Of a stretch of 45,200 nt of DNA, positions 1 through 10,848 are shown one piece after another. Source of the stretch: Blakeslea trispora (Eukaryota; Mucoromycota; Mucoromycetes; Mucorales; Choanephoraceae); NCBI GenBank assembly GCA_025331445.1, contig JAIWNE010000175.1, positions 1-45,200 on the forward strand, written 5' to 3'. The position numbers and the translations under genes were made by a program. Positions within the stretch are counted from its first letter, which is position 1, and every line of letters starts with the position of its first letter. The notes beneath the pieces are model-generated. The model saw nothing but the letters and a program-made list of their open reading frames with translations, did not search any database and had not been told where the DNA came from.

Positions 1-2
1 CA

Positions 3-610
3 GTCCAAATTCAAGAAATCTGCAACAAACACCGACTACAAGTACAATATCAACACATTGCAGATATAAAGAATATAGATGCGGACAAGCTGAGCAGACG
101 GACAATAAATCCATCGTTCGAAGCGGTGATCCCAAGGAAGATTTTCCAATACATTCAGAACAATTGAAGACAATTGAGAGTGGACGCGTTTGCGGCCAGA
201 GAAAACCACCAGCTACAAACCGATTGGAGCTTCCGAGCGGATCCGAATGCTCAATCAACGGATGCACTCCAACAAACGTGGCAGAGATCAGACCTATACT
301 GCTTCCCACCATGGAAACTGATCCCACATGTTCTACACAAGATAAACATAGACAAGACACAGTAAATCGTGTTGATCACACCCCACTGGACATCACAACA
401 TTGGTGGCCAATGTTGATGAAAATGAAGAAATTAACAAAGCCATTCACGTTCCAACTGAACCAGTGGATCTTAGTCGCATGGAAATTATCAGGAGAACGA
501 AACAGGAAGAGGACCTAAGTATCGACGCTATTGAATACTTATCCAAAGCAAACAGAAGTTTCACCAAGGACAATTATGATAGAAGCTGGAAGAAATATGT
601 AGAGTGGTGA
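3..610 (+). pseudogene. DIRS-A RNase H / methyltransferase-like end and recombinase N-terminus (broken)
   Basis: Reading frame 3 runs from base 3 through an in-frame TGA at 165-167 to about 362. It parallels the DIRS-B segment at 26500-26760, including VDAFA...N and a PPW motif (CFPPWKLI here, LNPPWRLI in DIRS-B). Codon 165 is where the DIRS-B protein has Trp, so a TGG to TGA change is likely. A frame change near 360 leads into the recombinase N-terminal helices (about residues NYDRSWKKYVEW), which end at a TGA after 600. The ATG-started frame at 164 is only partly real: its first 65 codons are out of frame with the domain. Family assignment is by comparison with DIRS-B in the same window. 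Confidence 0.75.
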
Positions 611-692
611 AAAAAAACAAACACCCCAATAGATCCTGATTTGTCAGTGTACAGAAATACAATAGTAGATTGAAATTAGCCAAAAAAGATAC

Positions 693-991
693 TGTTTATT
701 GAGTGTAGAATAATAGCTTATTTATACTCGAATATCTGTGTCAGATTGAAAGTACGAGTATAAGGGTTTGATACAATAACTGGGCTTTGCATTAGAATAG
801 TTGACTAGCTATTACGTTTGATCAAAGACAGTGTAATGAAGCCATGTCAAGATCTGCATGATTTATTTTGTAATCGAATGTCAGTAATTGAACCCTTGGC
901 ATTCTGAGTAGATTACATCAGCCACATTGATCCAGCTATTTTATTGGTACATATGTGATGAATTATACCAAGTTGTATGATAGATACAACA
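693..991. mobile_element. Probable solo LTR (299 bp) in DIRS-A recombinase
   Basis: A non-coding block begins TGTTTATT and ends ATACAACA. It interrupts the recombinase N-terminal region. Flanking pentamers are GATAC (688-692) and GATCC (992-996), so 4 of 5 match. This fits an aged target duplication, but the imperfect match lowers confidence. No internal gag or pol is present. Confidence 0.55.
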
Positions 992-1016
992 GATCCTACT
1001 CAATACATGCCGATAG

Positions 1017-1940
1017 CAGCCCTCAACTACTTTTCTGGAGAACAAGCACTATTCACACTCTCAACTTAAGACTATGAGAGCATCAATCTCTTCGGTGTGG
1101 AAGATAGTACACCCAAATAAAGAAGATCTCGCAGACGAAACTATCATAGCTTAATTTTTCAAGACAAAACGGAACATAGATATTCGAATCCCAAAAGAAC
1201 ACCAATTAAAGACTTGGGACACCAATCTATTAACTACCTTGATCAAGAAAAAACTTTGCATTCAAGATCTAAAGTTACACCTATTACAACGAAAGACGCT
1301 TCTAGTGATAGAATTAGCAACTCCAGCTAGACCACGTTCGAAATTGGGGAAACTGAAATTCAAAGACGTCTTATTTGATTCAGAAAATGGAAGACCTACA
1401 AGACTGACAATGCACTTTCGAAAGGTGAAGGAGGCACCCATCAAGACCGTACAATTACAATGTATAGACGACAAAGACATTTGTCCAGTACAGACAGCTC
1501 ACCTATTTCATTAGAAAACACTTTCTTTTCGATCAAGACTTCCCCAGGATCATACTTTTTTCCTGGCCTATATTGATGAAGAAGACAAGCTTAGTTCGAT
1601 TAAGCCAGCAACAGTTGCCAATTGGATCAAGGAACACATGGAAAAAGCTGGTGTTGATACGTCTGTTTACAAGGCGCATTCGATTCGTGCAGCAGCGAGC
1701 ACAAAGGCAGTGAACAAAGGTCGCTCCATACAGGCAGTCAAAACACACGGCAATTGGAGCCAAAGATCCAACGTGTGCGAGAAACACTACTACAAACCAA
1801 TCAAGGAAACCATAAATAGCACAGCAATCGCTCAATCTATTCTACAAGATAATACGGAGAACAGTACCACATTTGAAGTCGGAGCGGAGGCAACAATGGT
1901 TGGTTTAGGAACTGTGATATTTAGGTATGAAAATAGATAA
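1017..1940 (+). pseudogene. Tyrosine recombinase of DIRS-A (in-frame stops)
   Basis: One frame (codons starting at positions divisible by 3) carries the DIRS tyrosine recombinase. The core-binding helices include HSQLKTMRASISSVWK. Catalytic Arg I sits in ARPRSK (about 1330), the H-x-x-R box in AHSIRAA (about 1675), a His in THGNWS, and the nucleophile Tyr in KHYYKP (about 1790). In-frame stops lie at TAA 1152-1154 and TAG 1512-1514, and a TAG occurs just upstream near 1014. The full catalytic set is therefore present but split. The enzyme would integrate a circular cDNA of the DIRS element without making a target duplication. The downstream ATG at 1638 is internal to the domain and is not a real start. 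Confidence 0.85.
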
Positions 1941-2131
1941 AGGTTTTAGGAGGAAAAATATAGTAAGTAGTTTGAGACTGTTTTACGTATGCCTTTAATA
2001 TGAACAAAATAAATGAGAGTATTCATACCAATTGCTATCTACTATTGCTATTACGTCTTTGACTTCCTTTAGTCTTTACTCTTTACTAAATTTGGATATT
2101 CAAGAGAACAATGTCATAGACTAGTTTGTGT
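1941..2131. other. Intergenic spacer, no gene seen
   Basis: AT-rich sequence between the end of DIRS-A and the next solo LTR. No frame longer than background, no RNA gene and no clear repeat was seen. It contains the left TSD pentamer TGTGT (2127-2131) of the next LTR. Confidence 0.5.
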
Positions 2132-2559
2132 TCTTATATTCGTAGAATATAACAGGCACAAAATATAACAAAAAGGTGAAGACAAATAAAGTCGATTAGA
2201 ACCAGAACGACCAAAAAAGATAGATATGAATCTGATCCGCGTTTATTTCAAATATGTGCCTAATATTTATACTTTTTACGATGACTGAGTAATAATCCTT
2301 AATTTAACTGAGTGACATGGATAATAGCTTATCTCTGGTGTAATGGATAAAGAGTGAGTACCTCTTGTGTATAAACAATAATTCACTATTTGTGCTTCAA
2401 TCCAAGTGTGCTTGATACAAATGAAGTGTGATCCGATCTTTTATTTCAGACTGAGTTTGGATGTCAATTAAGCTATAGCCAGTTATAACTGTAGAGCCGT
2501 GAGCACGTTTAGGTCTGTATTATAACTCAGATAGGGTAGAATGTAGGCTGTATACAACA
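2132..2559 (+). mobile_element. Solo LTR, 426-bp family, copy 1
   Basis: A 428-bp block is homologous along its length to the LTR-like blocks at 16490-16915 (same strand) and 27700-28125 (opposite strand). It ends GTATACAACA. Its first bases read TCTTATAT, where the other copies have TGTTATAT, so the terminal G is mutated. Perfect 5-bp target duplications TGTGT flank it (2127-2131 and 2560-2564). No internal region remains, so it is a solo LTR left by LTR-LTR recombination. Confidence 0.88.
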
Positions 2560-2827
2560 TGTGTCACCTTTAATGACATATTGACATTTTATTTTCTTTA
2601 GCAAGACTTATTGCTTATCATCTTCTTTAGTCCAGATTTATAGCACTTGCTTATGAAATCATTCTAGACTGACATAATGTTGATAGGATTATTTAATCCA
2701 ATTATGATGTAGACCTTTATGTGGTATTTCCCTAAGCATCCTATAGCCAAGTCGAATTAGATTGCACCTATAATACTAAAACCTTCTAATACAATGTTAA
2801 CATCATATTAGAAGGTAGAAATCATAT

Positions 2828-2944
2828 TGTATTGTCCAGGTTTATAGATATGTAAATGAGTATAAAAAGACCTGGTTTATCAATATTAAATTACAGCTAA
2901 CTTTAAATACTAATTTAGAAGTAGTCACAATATTAGACTTGACA
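2828..2944 (-). repeat. Ty3-A 3' LTR (117 bp)
   Basis: Starts TGTATTGTCC and ends GACTTGACA on the plus strand. It is an exact repeat of 7784-7900 except one C/T difference near 2881. It is unusually short for a gypsy LTR. The adjoining 2945-2954, read on the minus strand, is the polypurine tract AGGGGGAGAA. Confidence 0.95.
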
Positions 2945-3013
2945 TTCTCCCCCTAGGGTAGAACTTAGGCTACTCTTCAACGACCTCTTGAGTTTGCTTT
3001 TCATCTACTAGAG

Positions 3014-3112
3014 TTAAAGAAATAAAGAAATAAAGAAATAAAGAAATAAAGAAATAAAGAAATAAAGAAATAAAGAAATAAAGAAATAAAGAAATAAAGA
3101 AATAAAGAAATA
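3014..3112. repeat. (AAAGAAAT)n microsatellite inside Ty3-A
   Basis: About twelve near-perfect copies of an 8-bp unit lie between the end of integrase and the 3' polypurine tract of Ty3-A, so they are within the transcribed 3' untranslated part of the element. Confidence 0.93.
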
Positions 3113-3139
3113 ATCTGTTGCTCCCCCTCTGGTTTTTTT

Positions 3140-6100
3140 TTAAGTGTGATATTGTTTGATCATTGACACGTGTACATTGTGAATTGTTTTGTTAGAATCA
3201 ATGCTTTTTGCTTCGAATCTTGTTTCCGAAAGCATTTTCGTTATTGTGTACGGTCCTAACCAGTTGTACATCAACTTTCTTGGGCTTTTGGCTGTTGTAA
3301 GTTTTGTATTAAAAACCAAAATGCGGTCACCAATTTTGTGTTTGAGAGGTTGTTCTGAAGGGTTGTGATATTTTGCTTGATATTGCCATACAATTTCGAA
3401 TGCTTTGTTTAATTCTGTGTTGATTCTTTGTGCATAGTGCGACTGTGGGGTTTCTTGTCCTCGATATTTTTGAGGTATTTCTTGTTCGTTGATTGTAGAT
3501 AATGGTGTGATAGCTTTTCTGCCATGAACCAGTTCGAACGGTGACGTTTTTATGGCTGAATGATATTGGTTGTTGTATGTGAATTGAATGATCGATAGTT
3601 TGGAATCCCATTTTGTTACGATTTCGTTTTGGTTGACGTATAGTAGGATCATTTCCTTCAGTGTTTTCATGAATCTTTCCACTAATCCATTGGATGCAGC
3701 GATGGTAGGTGACGAAAATTCGGTTTGAATTGATAAGTATTTTGCTAGTTGTTTATGGAATTCTGTTCCAAAGGGAGAGCCATTATCATGCATGGTTATC
3801 AAAGGAGTTCTGTGGCGAAGTATAAATGAGTTATAGAAAATGTGAGCAAACTCCATAGTGGTCGTTGATTTGGTAGGGTAAAGTTCTACGTATCTAGAGA
3901 AAGCGTCAATAACTACTAGTATATATTGATTGTTTGATTCAGAAGTGGGTAATGGTCCTAGATAGTCGAGGCAAACTTTTGTAAATGGTCTATCGGACGC
4001 TGTCGATGTCAATTAATAGTGATAGTCCCTGGCGCCTTTTACTTGTTGACATTTGACACACTTTTTTACAAATGTTGCTACGTCTTGATCTAAGGTTTTC
4101 CACCATAGTCCTGCTGATTGGATTAAGTGTTTGGTTTTTTTAATACCCCCGTGTCCGGCAAATAATGATGTGTGGTATTGTTGTAATACTGTATCTGTAA
4201 TGTGTGCAGGGACGATGATGAAAATATTGTTTTGCATATGTGCTTGTTGTTTTGGTACTATTTTGTATACTATGTTATCGATTTGTTTTATGTTGTTATT
4301 TAATAAGTGTCGAATATGTTGAATGTGTTTATCTTTTTGTTGTTCTTTTTCCCAGAATTTTAGCTGATCTTGTCTGGCTAAGAGCCAAAATTTTGTGGTT
4401 GTGATATTGTTGATCGGATTGCGGGATAACAGATCTGCTACTGTGTTATCTGCTCCTTTCACGTATATTACCTCAAAGTCATATGTCTGTAGAAAGTTTC
4501 ACCAGCGCCAAATTCTTGGTTGCTTATCCGGGGAAGATTGTAACAGCCATTGCAACGAGGAATGATCTGTGTATACGTAAAACTTGTTTCTTTCGAGATA
4601 CATTCTGAATTTCTTTATACCCCATACGATTGCTAGAGCTTCTATTTCTCTGATCGGGTATTTCATTTCCTGGTAGGAGAGTGCTCTGGATGCAAATGCC
4701 AATGGATATGGTGTATTTCCAGTTAATCGTTGGCATAACACCACTCCAATGCCAGCGGTAGATGCTCCGTCGCAGTGTAGTTCGAACGGGATGTTAAAAT
4801 CTGGCTGTTTCAACAACGGTAAGTCTGCTAGTTTCTTTTTTATTGTATTGAATGCCTGTTGTTGCTCTTGTTCCCACTGGAATTCTACTGTCTTTTTCTT
4901 GAGTCTTCGTATTGGTTCTACCAGTATCTGAAAGTTTTCAACGAATTTTTGATATACCCCCGCTGCGCCAAGGAATCGTTCCACTTCTTTGACGTTTGTA
5001 GGTGCTGGTATTTGTAAATTGGGTGCTATTTTCTTTGGGTCTGCTTTCACTCCTTCCGATGTTACTAGGAAGCCTAAGAATGATATTTGTGAGAGCGCAA
5101 ATGCACATTTTTTCAAGTTGATAGACAGGTTGGCCTTCTGTAGTTGTTTGCAGATGATTTGTAGATGTCTTTTGTGATTATCCATATCCTGACTGAAAAT
5201 GATAATGTCGTCTAGATAAGCGATAGCAAAATTGTACTTGCTGGAGCCGAGAACTTTATCCATCAAGCATTGGAAGACTGCAGGGGCATTTTTGAACCCA
5301 AATCCCATGACATTGAACATATAATTACCTGTTGTTGTTACCAATGTGGTTTTTATCCTGTCGTCTTCTTTGATAGGGATTTGATAATACCCGGAAGCTA
5401 GATCTAGTTTCGAAAATATGCGAGCCTTACCTAGCGATTGTAGTGCTACATGTAAATTCATAAACGGGTAGTGTATTGCTATTGTAATCGAGTTGAGTTT
5501 TACATAGTTCCCACATAGTCGTAATGATTTGTCTGGTTTAGGTATGGCTGAAACGTTCGAACCCCAGTTGGTGAAGTCGATTTTTGTCACTATTCCTTGT
5601 TGTATGAGCTCGTCAAATTTTTTATCTATCTGATTTTGTATATCTGGGTGATAATGCCTTGGGGGTGAGTATACTGGTGGATGGTCTGCTGTGTCTATGC
5701 TGAATTCCATCATTGTTGTTAGTGTGGGTTGTTTTCCTTCTTTTGCTATAATTGCGTCGAATGCTTGTATAAAGCTGGATACTTGGAGTGTCTCACTATT
5801 ATCTATCTGACTTGAACTTTCGTTCGTACAAATTGCGTTAGCAACTTGTTGAAATGTGTAAGCTTTAATATGTATTCTTTTATTAATGTTAGGTAATGTA
5901 ATTGTCACCGTGTTATTAGCAGTATTGATAGAAGCTTTCCACTGTTTCATTATATCTAGGCCAATCAAAATCGGCTGGGCTAAGCCTTCTATGATATGAA
6001 ATGTCATTTCCACATCACCAAACAATCTCAATTTTGATGTTCCCTTAGAGAACGCTGCGTTATTATTAACGTCAGTGTAACATATTTGCTTGCTTTTGTT

Positions 6101-6337
6101 GACTGTGAGACCTAATTGTTCTGCTGTTTTATCATTGATAGCTGATATAGTGCTGCCCGTATCCCAAAGTAAGCGGAAATGTTGATTGTTGTAAGTGAAC
6201 ATTGATGTGAGAGACGTAATTCTTTTCCTATTGGGTTGACTACCTATGGTGTTGACACTTAAGGCATGGATAGCTTCTGCTGCTATAAATTCTACTGACT
6301 CTTCTTGCCATTCGGTGGGTGCATCTAAGTCAAGCAT
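3140..6337 (-). pseudogene. pol: Ty3-A pol: protease, RT, RNase H, integrase (two in-frame stops)
   Basis: One continuous minus-strand frame from 6337 to 3140 is interrupted only by TGA at 4501-4499 and TAA at 4015-4013. The aspartic protease has WDTGST at residues 59-62. The reverse transcriptase has LDLASGYYQI (about 311-320) and the catalytic YLDD (374-377). RNase H has LHCDGAST and YTDHSS. The integrase zinc finger is in the 4462-4013 segment (HTSLFAGH...CVKCQQ). The integrase core has CLDYLGPLP, DNGSPFG and SNGLVERF, giving D, D and E. It ends with a GPY-type module (LGPYTIT) and no chromodomain. The stop at 4501 falls in the RH-IN linker where a Trp or Arg codon is expected. A single TAG (6346-6344) separates this frame from gag in the same phase. 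Confidence 0.93.
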
Positions 6338-6343
6338 ATCTTC

Positions 6344-7529
6344 CTATTGATGTTCTTGTGAATTGTGTGTTACCATGTTAGTAGAATGTGGCTTTTGTGA
6401 TCTGCAATCGATGGTACGGTGGTTTTTGAAACAATGACCACAGACAGGGTTACCGTTTCTGTCGTACAATCTCATTCTGTTCGGTTGAGTTTGATCTGTA
6501 GGTTGTTGTCGATTTTGGTTGTAATGATTATCTCTGCGTTGTGAATGATTAGAAAATTTTTTTCTTGGGCAAATGTTTTATTTCTATTCGATCTACGCTG
6601 ATTGTTGGGGTGAGCGTTCATATAAGCGATATCCATTGGGTCCTCATTGGTTCCCATAACCGGAGTTTGTGTAGCGGGGCTGTCAATATTGTTTAATTTG
6701 GCTCTGTCATCGATGTCAATAGCCTTTTTGATGACTTCCGTCAGGCTAGTAATTGATTTAATATCTACGTATGTAGTTAGTGAAGCACGCAGTTCCCGAT
6801 GGGAAAGCGACTGAATGAAAAGGTTGATTTGTTGGTTTGTTTTTTGTTATGTAACGTGTATACTTTGATAGATGATGTGTAATAAAGACTATTGAGTACT
6901 TTTTGAGACTGTTAGTAGCTTTATTAAAACTTCAGAGAGAGAAGAAGGATTTATAATACACGTCTAATTGCTACAGGGATAATAGTTGAGGATTCCTAAT
7001 TAGGAGATTCGTAATACATTGGGTGAACACCTCTTGTGGAGGTTAAAGGGATATTTAAATATAAGATAATCAAGAGATTAGGACCGTTCTATAACATTTT
7101 TACATGATCTTTGGGTAGCATGGACATGAGGTGTTGCCACTTAGCACTGAATAGTCTGACTGACTCTTGCATGGACTGCTTGCAGTCTCGAAGTTGTTTA
7201 TACAGTTCCTTGTTTTCTTCTTCCTCTGGTTTTCCAAAGTGCAAAAGTAATTCTTCTTTGAATAATTCCCAAGAAGCTTTGGTTGCTACTGACATTGTGG
7301 GAAGGAAGTTCTTAATCAGTTGTGGCATGAAACGGCCGAATTGAGGGATGCAATCCGCCGGCTGGGGGATGCCTGCATATTCTAATTGTAGTTCGAAGTT
7401 TTTGAGCCATACTCGAAGACTATCTTTCAGGTCGTAGGTGTTGACCGCTAAATTGCGGAGGCGTTCAAAGAAGACATATTGATTAAAGTCAGTGGAGGAA
7501 ATGTTATGAGGAGGAGTGTCAGGGTCCAT
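6344..7529 (-). pseudogene. gag: Ty3-A gag (frameshifted, with LTR insertion)
   Basis: The N-terminal part at 7529-7097 is a retrotransposon gag capsid-like region (FERLRNLAVN, LYKQLRDCKQ, VRLFSAKWQHL). It is interrupted by a 251-bp solo LTR at 6846-7096. The frame then resumes at about 6840 (QQINLFIQSLSHREL). Near 6560 an A-run indel shifts the frame. Downstream lies a zinc-knuckle-like CGHCFKNHRTIDC (C-x2-C-x3-H-x4-C, one residue shorter than canonical). The frame ends at TAG 6346-6344, in phase with pol. The start is uncertain: the frame is open upstream to about 7760, but the only clear ATG is at 7529. Confidence 0.8.
6846..7096. mobile_element. Solo LTR (251 bp) in Ty3-A gag
   Basis: Begins TGTTATGTAA and ends TCTATAACA, giving TGTTAT/ATAACA inverted tips. 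It is flanked by TTTTT on both sides (6841-6845 and 7097-7101). Removing it joins the two gag halves in a plausible frame (DHVK to TNQQINL), allowing for uncertainty in homopolymer length. Because the target duplication is a homopolymer it is weak alone, but the gag interruption supports it. Confidence 0.82.
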
Positions 7530-7783
7530 AGTAAGCAACCTGTCGACGTAGCTTGAATCGAGGGAGAACGATGAAGGAGCAGTGGCGAAAGATGAGGTCG
7601 ATGTTTGTGATCCGGGTGAGTTGGGAGGTCTGTCAAATGTGGATTCCCGGAATGTAGCGAGCAGTGAAAGATATGATGGAGGTTCAGAGAAACGACGCCT
7701 TTTGGTAGGTGGTTGTGAAAATGTGCTGTTGATATGTGGGCGCCGAATGGTGTGCTGTTATTAGTAAGCCTGGAGCCTCACCA

Positions 7784-7900
7784 TGTATTGTCCAGGTTTA
7801 TAGATATGTAAATGAGTATAAAAAGACCTGGTTTATTAATATTAAATTACAGCTAACTTTAAATACTAATTTAGAAGTAGTCACAATATTAGACTTGACA
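7784..7900 (-). repeat. Ty3-A 5' LTR (117 bp)
   Basis: Direct repeat of 2828-2944. In element orientation it is followed at once (7783 downward) by TGGTGAGGCTCC, a primer-binding site that starts with TGG as expected for a tRNA 3' CCA end. I could not name the tRNA. Confidence 0.93.
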
Positions 7901-8203
7901 ATATAAATGATTCTACGTATTTTATTGGTACTGAACTTAAATTACAAGAGATTGATTTTTATTATAAGCCAATTTACTTTTGACTTATGAATTTTCCCTT
8001 ACTTTTAATAAAGGATTCAAGGAGACTCATTTCGCTTAGCCGACTCATTTTTTACAACTTACTAATTCATACGTCAAATATCACACTTTATATACAAAAA
8101 TAGACTTCAGTTCTTAAGGAATTCATGTTCAAACAAGCCAAACACGACAGGAACGACGAGCAATCTGACAGTTGCCGAAACGAAGACTGAAAATGTGGTA
8201 CGA

Positions 8204-9313
8204 CCCACCCAACAACTATCATGGATTGATTAGCTATTAGGCACACCTCCCAAAGACAAATGAAAAAAAAAGATATAGATAGATACACTAGCTTGCTAGA
8301 AAGATGTTGAAGGGCGGTAAAGTGCGGGTGCACCTAGGGTGCTACTGATTGATGTGTGTCTACCTTCACCTTTCCCTTTTTTGTTATTACTTCTCTTTGT
8401 GTGTGTACCTGTTACACACATATTATAATTATCTATATATTATCCCAAACTGTCTTCACTTATTCTTTTCTTCGGATTTTACTTCGAATACGAACTCGAG
8501 AATTAGAAAAAGTAAGATAAAACTTTACTATATAATTATAAAATATCATATCATACTTACTATAAATAAAGCTTTTCCCAATATAAAATAAATATATTAC
8601 AGAATAGTTAATTCTATCTCAAAATCCAAATCGTAAATATCCCAATATTTCGATGTAAAGAATGAAGTTTAAATTTTATTACTATCACACCCAACAATTT
8701 TTTTCCTCGATTTCAATCCCCATTTGTAAAGAGTAAACCGTAAAAGTGAGGAGCAATAGTCGCCTTATTGGGAACTGAAATATTTGGGGGGTTTTCTCTT
8801 TCACTCCCTGATAAAAATGAGCAAAAACACATTCCTTTTTTGGACAGATGAGCTCCTCCTCCTCCCCCCATTAAATGAGCACTCCGAATTCCCTTTTTGG
8901 ACTAAACGCTGAATAGCATATAAATGTGGCTTATATTCTTGAATTTTATTTATTAAAAATGATTGGATAATAATCAGCGACGTAATCGCTTGGATGCCTT
9001 TAGCAGGCACTACGCAATACGCACTAGGCACTACACGCTAGACAGTAGACAGTAGGCAGTAGGCAATCGATAGCAAGCCTCTCATACAATGAAAGAGCTA
9101 CAAGTGCCAAGCCAAAAGACAACGCGTATACACCTAGAAAGAAGAAGTAAAAATTATAGTTATAAAGTAGATAAAGGGTTTGCTCATCAATAGTAGCTTA
9201 CCTTTGCTTAAAGCAATAGAGCTGAGACGCACTCTTACCTACGCGGTGTAAAAGATGAAGTTAGTAATGTGCAAACGCAAAGAATATCCAACTTGTTGAT
9301 TTACCTTAAAAAC
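8204..9313. other. Leader of transposon A, no gene seen
   Basis: AT-rich 5' region of the transposon. Short frames (for example 8349-8591) are low-complexity and unsupported. Near 9005-9070 there is a patch of short imperfect repeats built on CACTA/CAGTAG-like heptamers. A twice-repeated block resembling ATTCC-TTTTTGGAC lies at 8836 and 8888. No RNA gene recognised. Confidence 0.4.
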
Positions 9314-9865
9314 TGTTGTATCGAACGATGTATCGAACAACACAATAGTTGACATGTAACCTCTGTCTAGACTCAGATTATAAAATACCAAATAAAGAGA
9401 CGTATTACACAGTCACTTGTAACAGAGCTATAGGGTTGAGTGTCTAGCCTGACAACCAAATGTCACTGCTATCATTGCAGGATTAACAAATAGAATATCT
9501 AGACTCACAATAGTTACAAGATGTCATATGATAACGATGGTGATATTAATATCTCAAGTCTTGTAGAACTATGAAGATGTCACTGCTTAATTATTTATGT
9601 CTCAATGCAAGAAGTCATAAAAGTTGGCCTGCTATAAATAGTTGTTCATTGGTAGATAAGATAAGGTGTAACGAAGATAGACATTGTGCATCGAAGACCA
9701 AGTCACTTTCCATCATCAATAGAATAGTATAAATAGAGATAGATTCTTGACTAGTTAGAAAGCTCATTCAATTTACTTTGAACTTAATCCGGACAAAACA
9801 ATAAAAGTTGAGTCTCAGTCGTACTTTGTCTCTTTTGTTACTGCTGAGAACCTACTTATACAACA
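9314..9865. mobile_element. Solo LTR (552 bp) in transposon A leader
   Basis: Begins TGTTGTATCG and ends TTATACAACA (inverted tips TGTTGTA/TACAACA). Perfect AAAAC duplications flank it at 9309-9313 and 9866-9870. A TATA-like stretch (GTATAAATAG near 9730) and an AATAAAAG signal near 9800 fit LTR promoter and poly(A) functions. No internal coding region. Confidence 0.88.
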
Positions 9866-9870
9866 AAAAC

Positions 9871-10196
9871 TATACAAGATGTAGACTATTTCTTTCACAT
9901 CTTAACAAAGTAAATGTTAGTAAACATACTAAAAATAAGTTGAAGTGTTGGTAAAATACCTTTTTGAAAGCAACGAAAGGAGAATTTATCACTAAAGAAA
10001 AAGCTGCATCAATCAAAATGTGTTATTCTGTAAAAAGTTAGGTACCTACCCTAGAAAGCTAAGAAGAAAGAAAAATGAAAGAAAAAGGAATAACACCCAG
10101 CTAAAAAAACCGTACTAAAAAAATTACGTGGGTACTTAAATAATTTATTTTTTCTAAGTCCCATTTTCTCTCTCTATCTTTTTTTTTTACTGTAAA
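9871..10196. promoter_or_regulatory. Upstream region of transposase A
   Basis: Non-coding AT-rich sequence before the first ATG (10197). A pyrimidine-rich run (CTCTCTCTATC then T8) lies directly upstream of the ATG, as is common in fungal promoters. No certain TATA box. Inference only. Confidence 0.3.
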
Positions 10197-10783
10197 ATGA
10201 CTAAAAAGAAAGATAAAGTCAATCCTACGACTCCTAGGAGGGAGTTCAACCCTTATACAACAAAATATAGCTACAAGTTTGAGGTAAATAACAACGCGAG
10301 ACTAACTTATTTGAGCAGTTTATGTCGAAAGGCTTTTCTTGAGAAATACAATGCCGAGCGACATTTAAGAAAATGCAAGGCAAGATTGTCAAGTGAAGAA
10401 GGAGAAGTGATTGTTGTTCAAGGGTAAGAGTTTTTAAAAGTTTTTTCTATTGTTCAAAATAAATATACTAACACTTTATTATTAGCCAAATACCTGTAAA
10501 TGTTTCTCAGGACTTGGAAAAAACAACAGGTTCTTTTGTGATTCTCCTTCCCTAGGGTTGGTGAACTCTACCAGCGATATTGATATGGACACCGGCTCTT
10601 TTTCTGGACGACCTCTCTTTGACTTTGGAGACCATTCTGATGACCTCACATTGGACAATGGCTTCTCTATTGAGTCATCTTCTACTGGCGTTCTGAATCG
10701 AAATGACTACTCAACAATGGACACTGGCATCTCTTCTGACGTACCTTCGTCTGAACCTATTCATCTTTCTGATGAAGAAAGGT
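10197..10783 (+). pseudogene. Transposase A, N-terminal exons
   Basis: The frame from ATG 10197 gives a basic 76-residue N-terminus with a zinc-finger-like segment (LCRKAF...ERHLRKC) that may be a degenerate DNA-binding finger. A donor GTAAGAG follows at about 10424. The next coding segment, about 10558-10783, is acidic and Ser/Asp-rich (MDTGSFSGRPL, SSEPIHLSDEER). The join between the two is unclear: one acceptor near 10485 gives a short open stretch ending in TAG before 10558, so an indel or unrecognised intron is likely. A clean GT-AG intron (about 10783-10848) then leads to the acidic start of the next exon. Confidence 0.6.
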
Positions 10784-10848
10784 AATTATTTCAAGCACTT
10801 GACTGCATAGAAAATATGCAAAACAGACTGCTAATACTACTTTAAATA

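Larger units (their letters stand above)
1..1940 (+). mobile_element. DIRS-like retroelement A (right part, decayed)
   Basis: The left end lies outside the window. In order, the segment holds the end of a DIRS RNase H/methyltransferase-like region (3-365), the N-terminal recombinase region (about 360-690), an inserted LTR-like block, and a tyrosine recombinase catalytic domain (1017-1940). The final stretch, about 1868-1910, resembles the terminal inverted repeat of DIRS-B at 28682-28730, so the element probably ends near 1910-1940. The order RNase H, methyltransferase-like, YR is the known DIRS order. Several in-frame stops make it non-autonomous. Confidence 0.85.
2828..7900 (-). mobile_element. 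Ty3/gypsy retrotransposon Ty3-A (5.07 kb, near full length)
   Basis: Bounded by 117-bp direct repeats (2828-2944 and 7784-7900) that differ at one base by my reading, and by 4-bp ATAT duplications (2824-2827 and 7901-7904). The uninterrupted target can be seen in the chromovirus LTRs at 18872 and 24838. In minus orientation the order is 5' LTR, a TGG-starting primer-binding site (complement of 7766-7783), gag, protease-RT-RNase H-integrase, a purine-rich tract (complement of 2945-2954) and the 3' LTR. The domain order PR-RT-RH-IN defines Ty3/gypsy (Metaviridae-type). It lacks a chromodomain. Breaks: two in-frame stops in pol, a homopolymer frameshift and an LTR insertion in gag. Confidence 0.95.
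2720..8085 (-). mobile_element. Solo LTR of the chromovirus family, split by Ty3-A
   Basis: Bases 2720-2827 plus 7905-8085 together equal the 271-bp LTR of the chromovirus at 18872-25108, in reverse complement. An ~18-bp extra segment (a near duplication of the GACTCATTT region) lies near 8020-8045. It begins TGTGGTATTT and ends AATATCACA. Outside it lie perfect 5-bp repeats CTTTA (2715-2719 and 8086-8090). The interruption is the Ty3-A element at 2828-7900 with a duplicated ATAT. Order of events: chromovirus insertion, LTR-LTR recombination to a solo LTR, then Ty3-A insertion. Confidence 0.92.

Noticed and set aside
3014..3112. Telomere-like repeat
   Set aside because: The unit AAAGAAAT is not telomeric and it lies inside a retrotransposon 3' UTR.
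8349..8591. 80-codon frame in the transposon A leader
   Set aside because: Low-complexity Tyr/Leu/Asn composition in AT-rich DNA, no homologue in the second copy, no start context.
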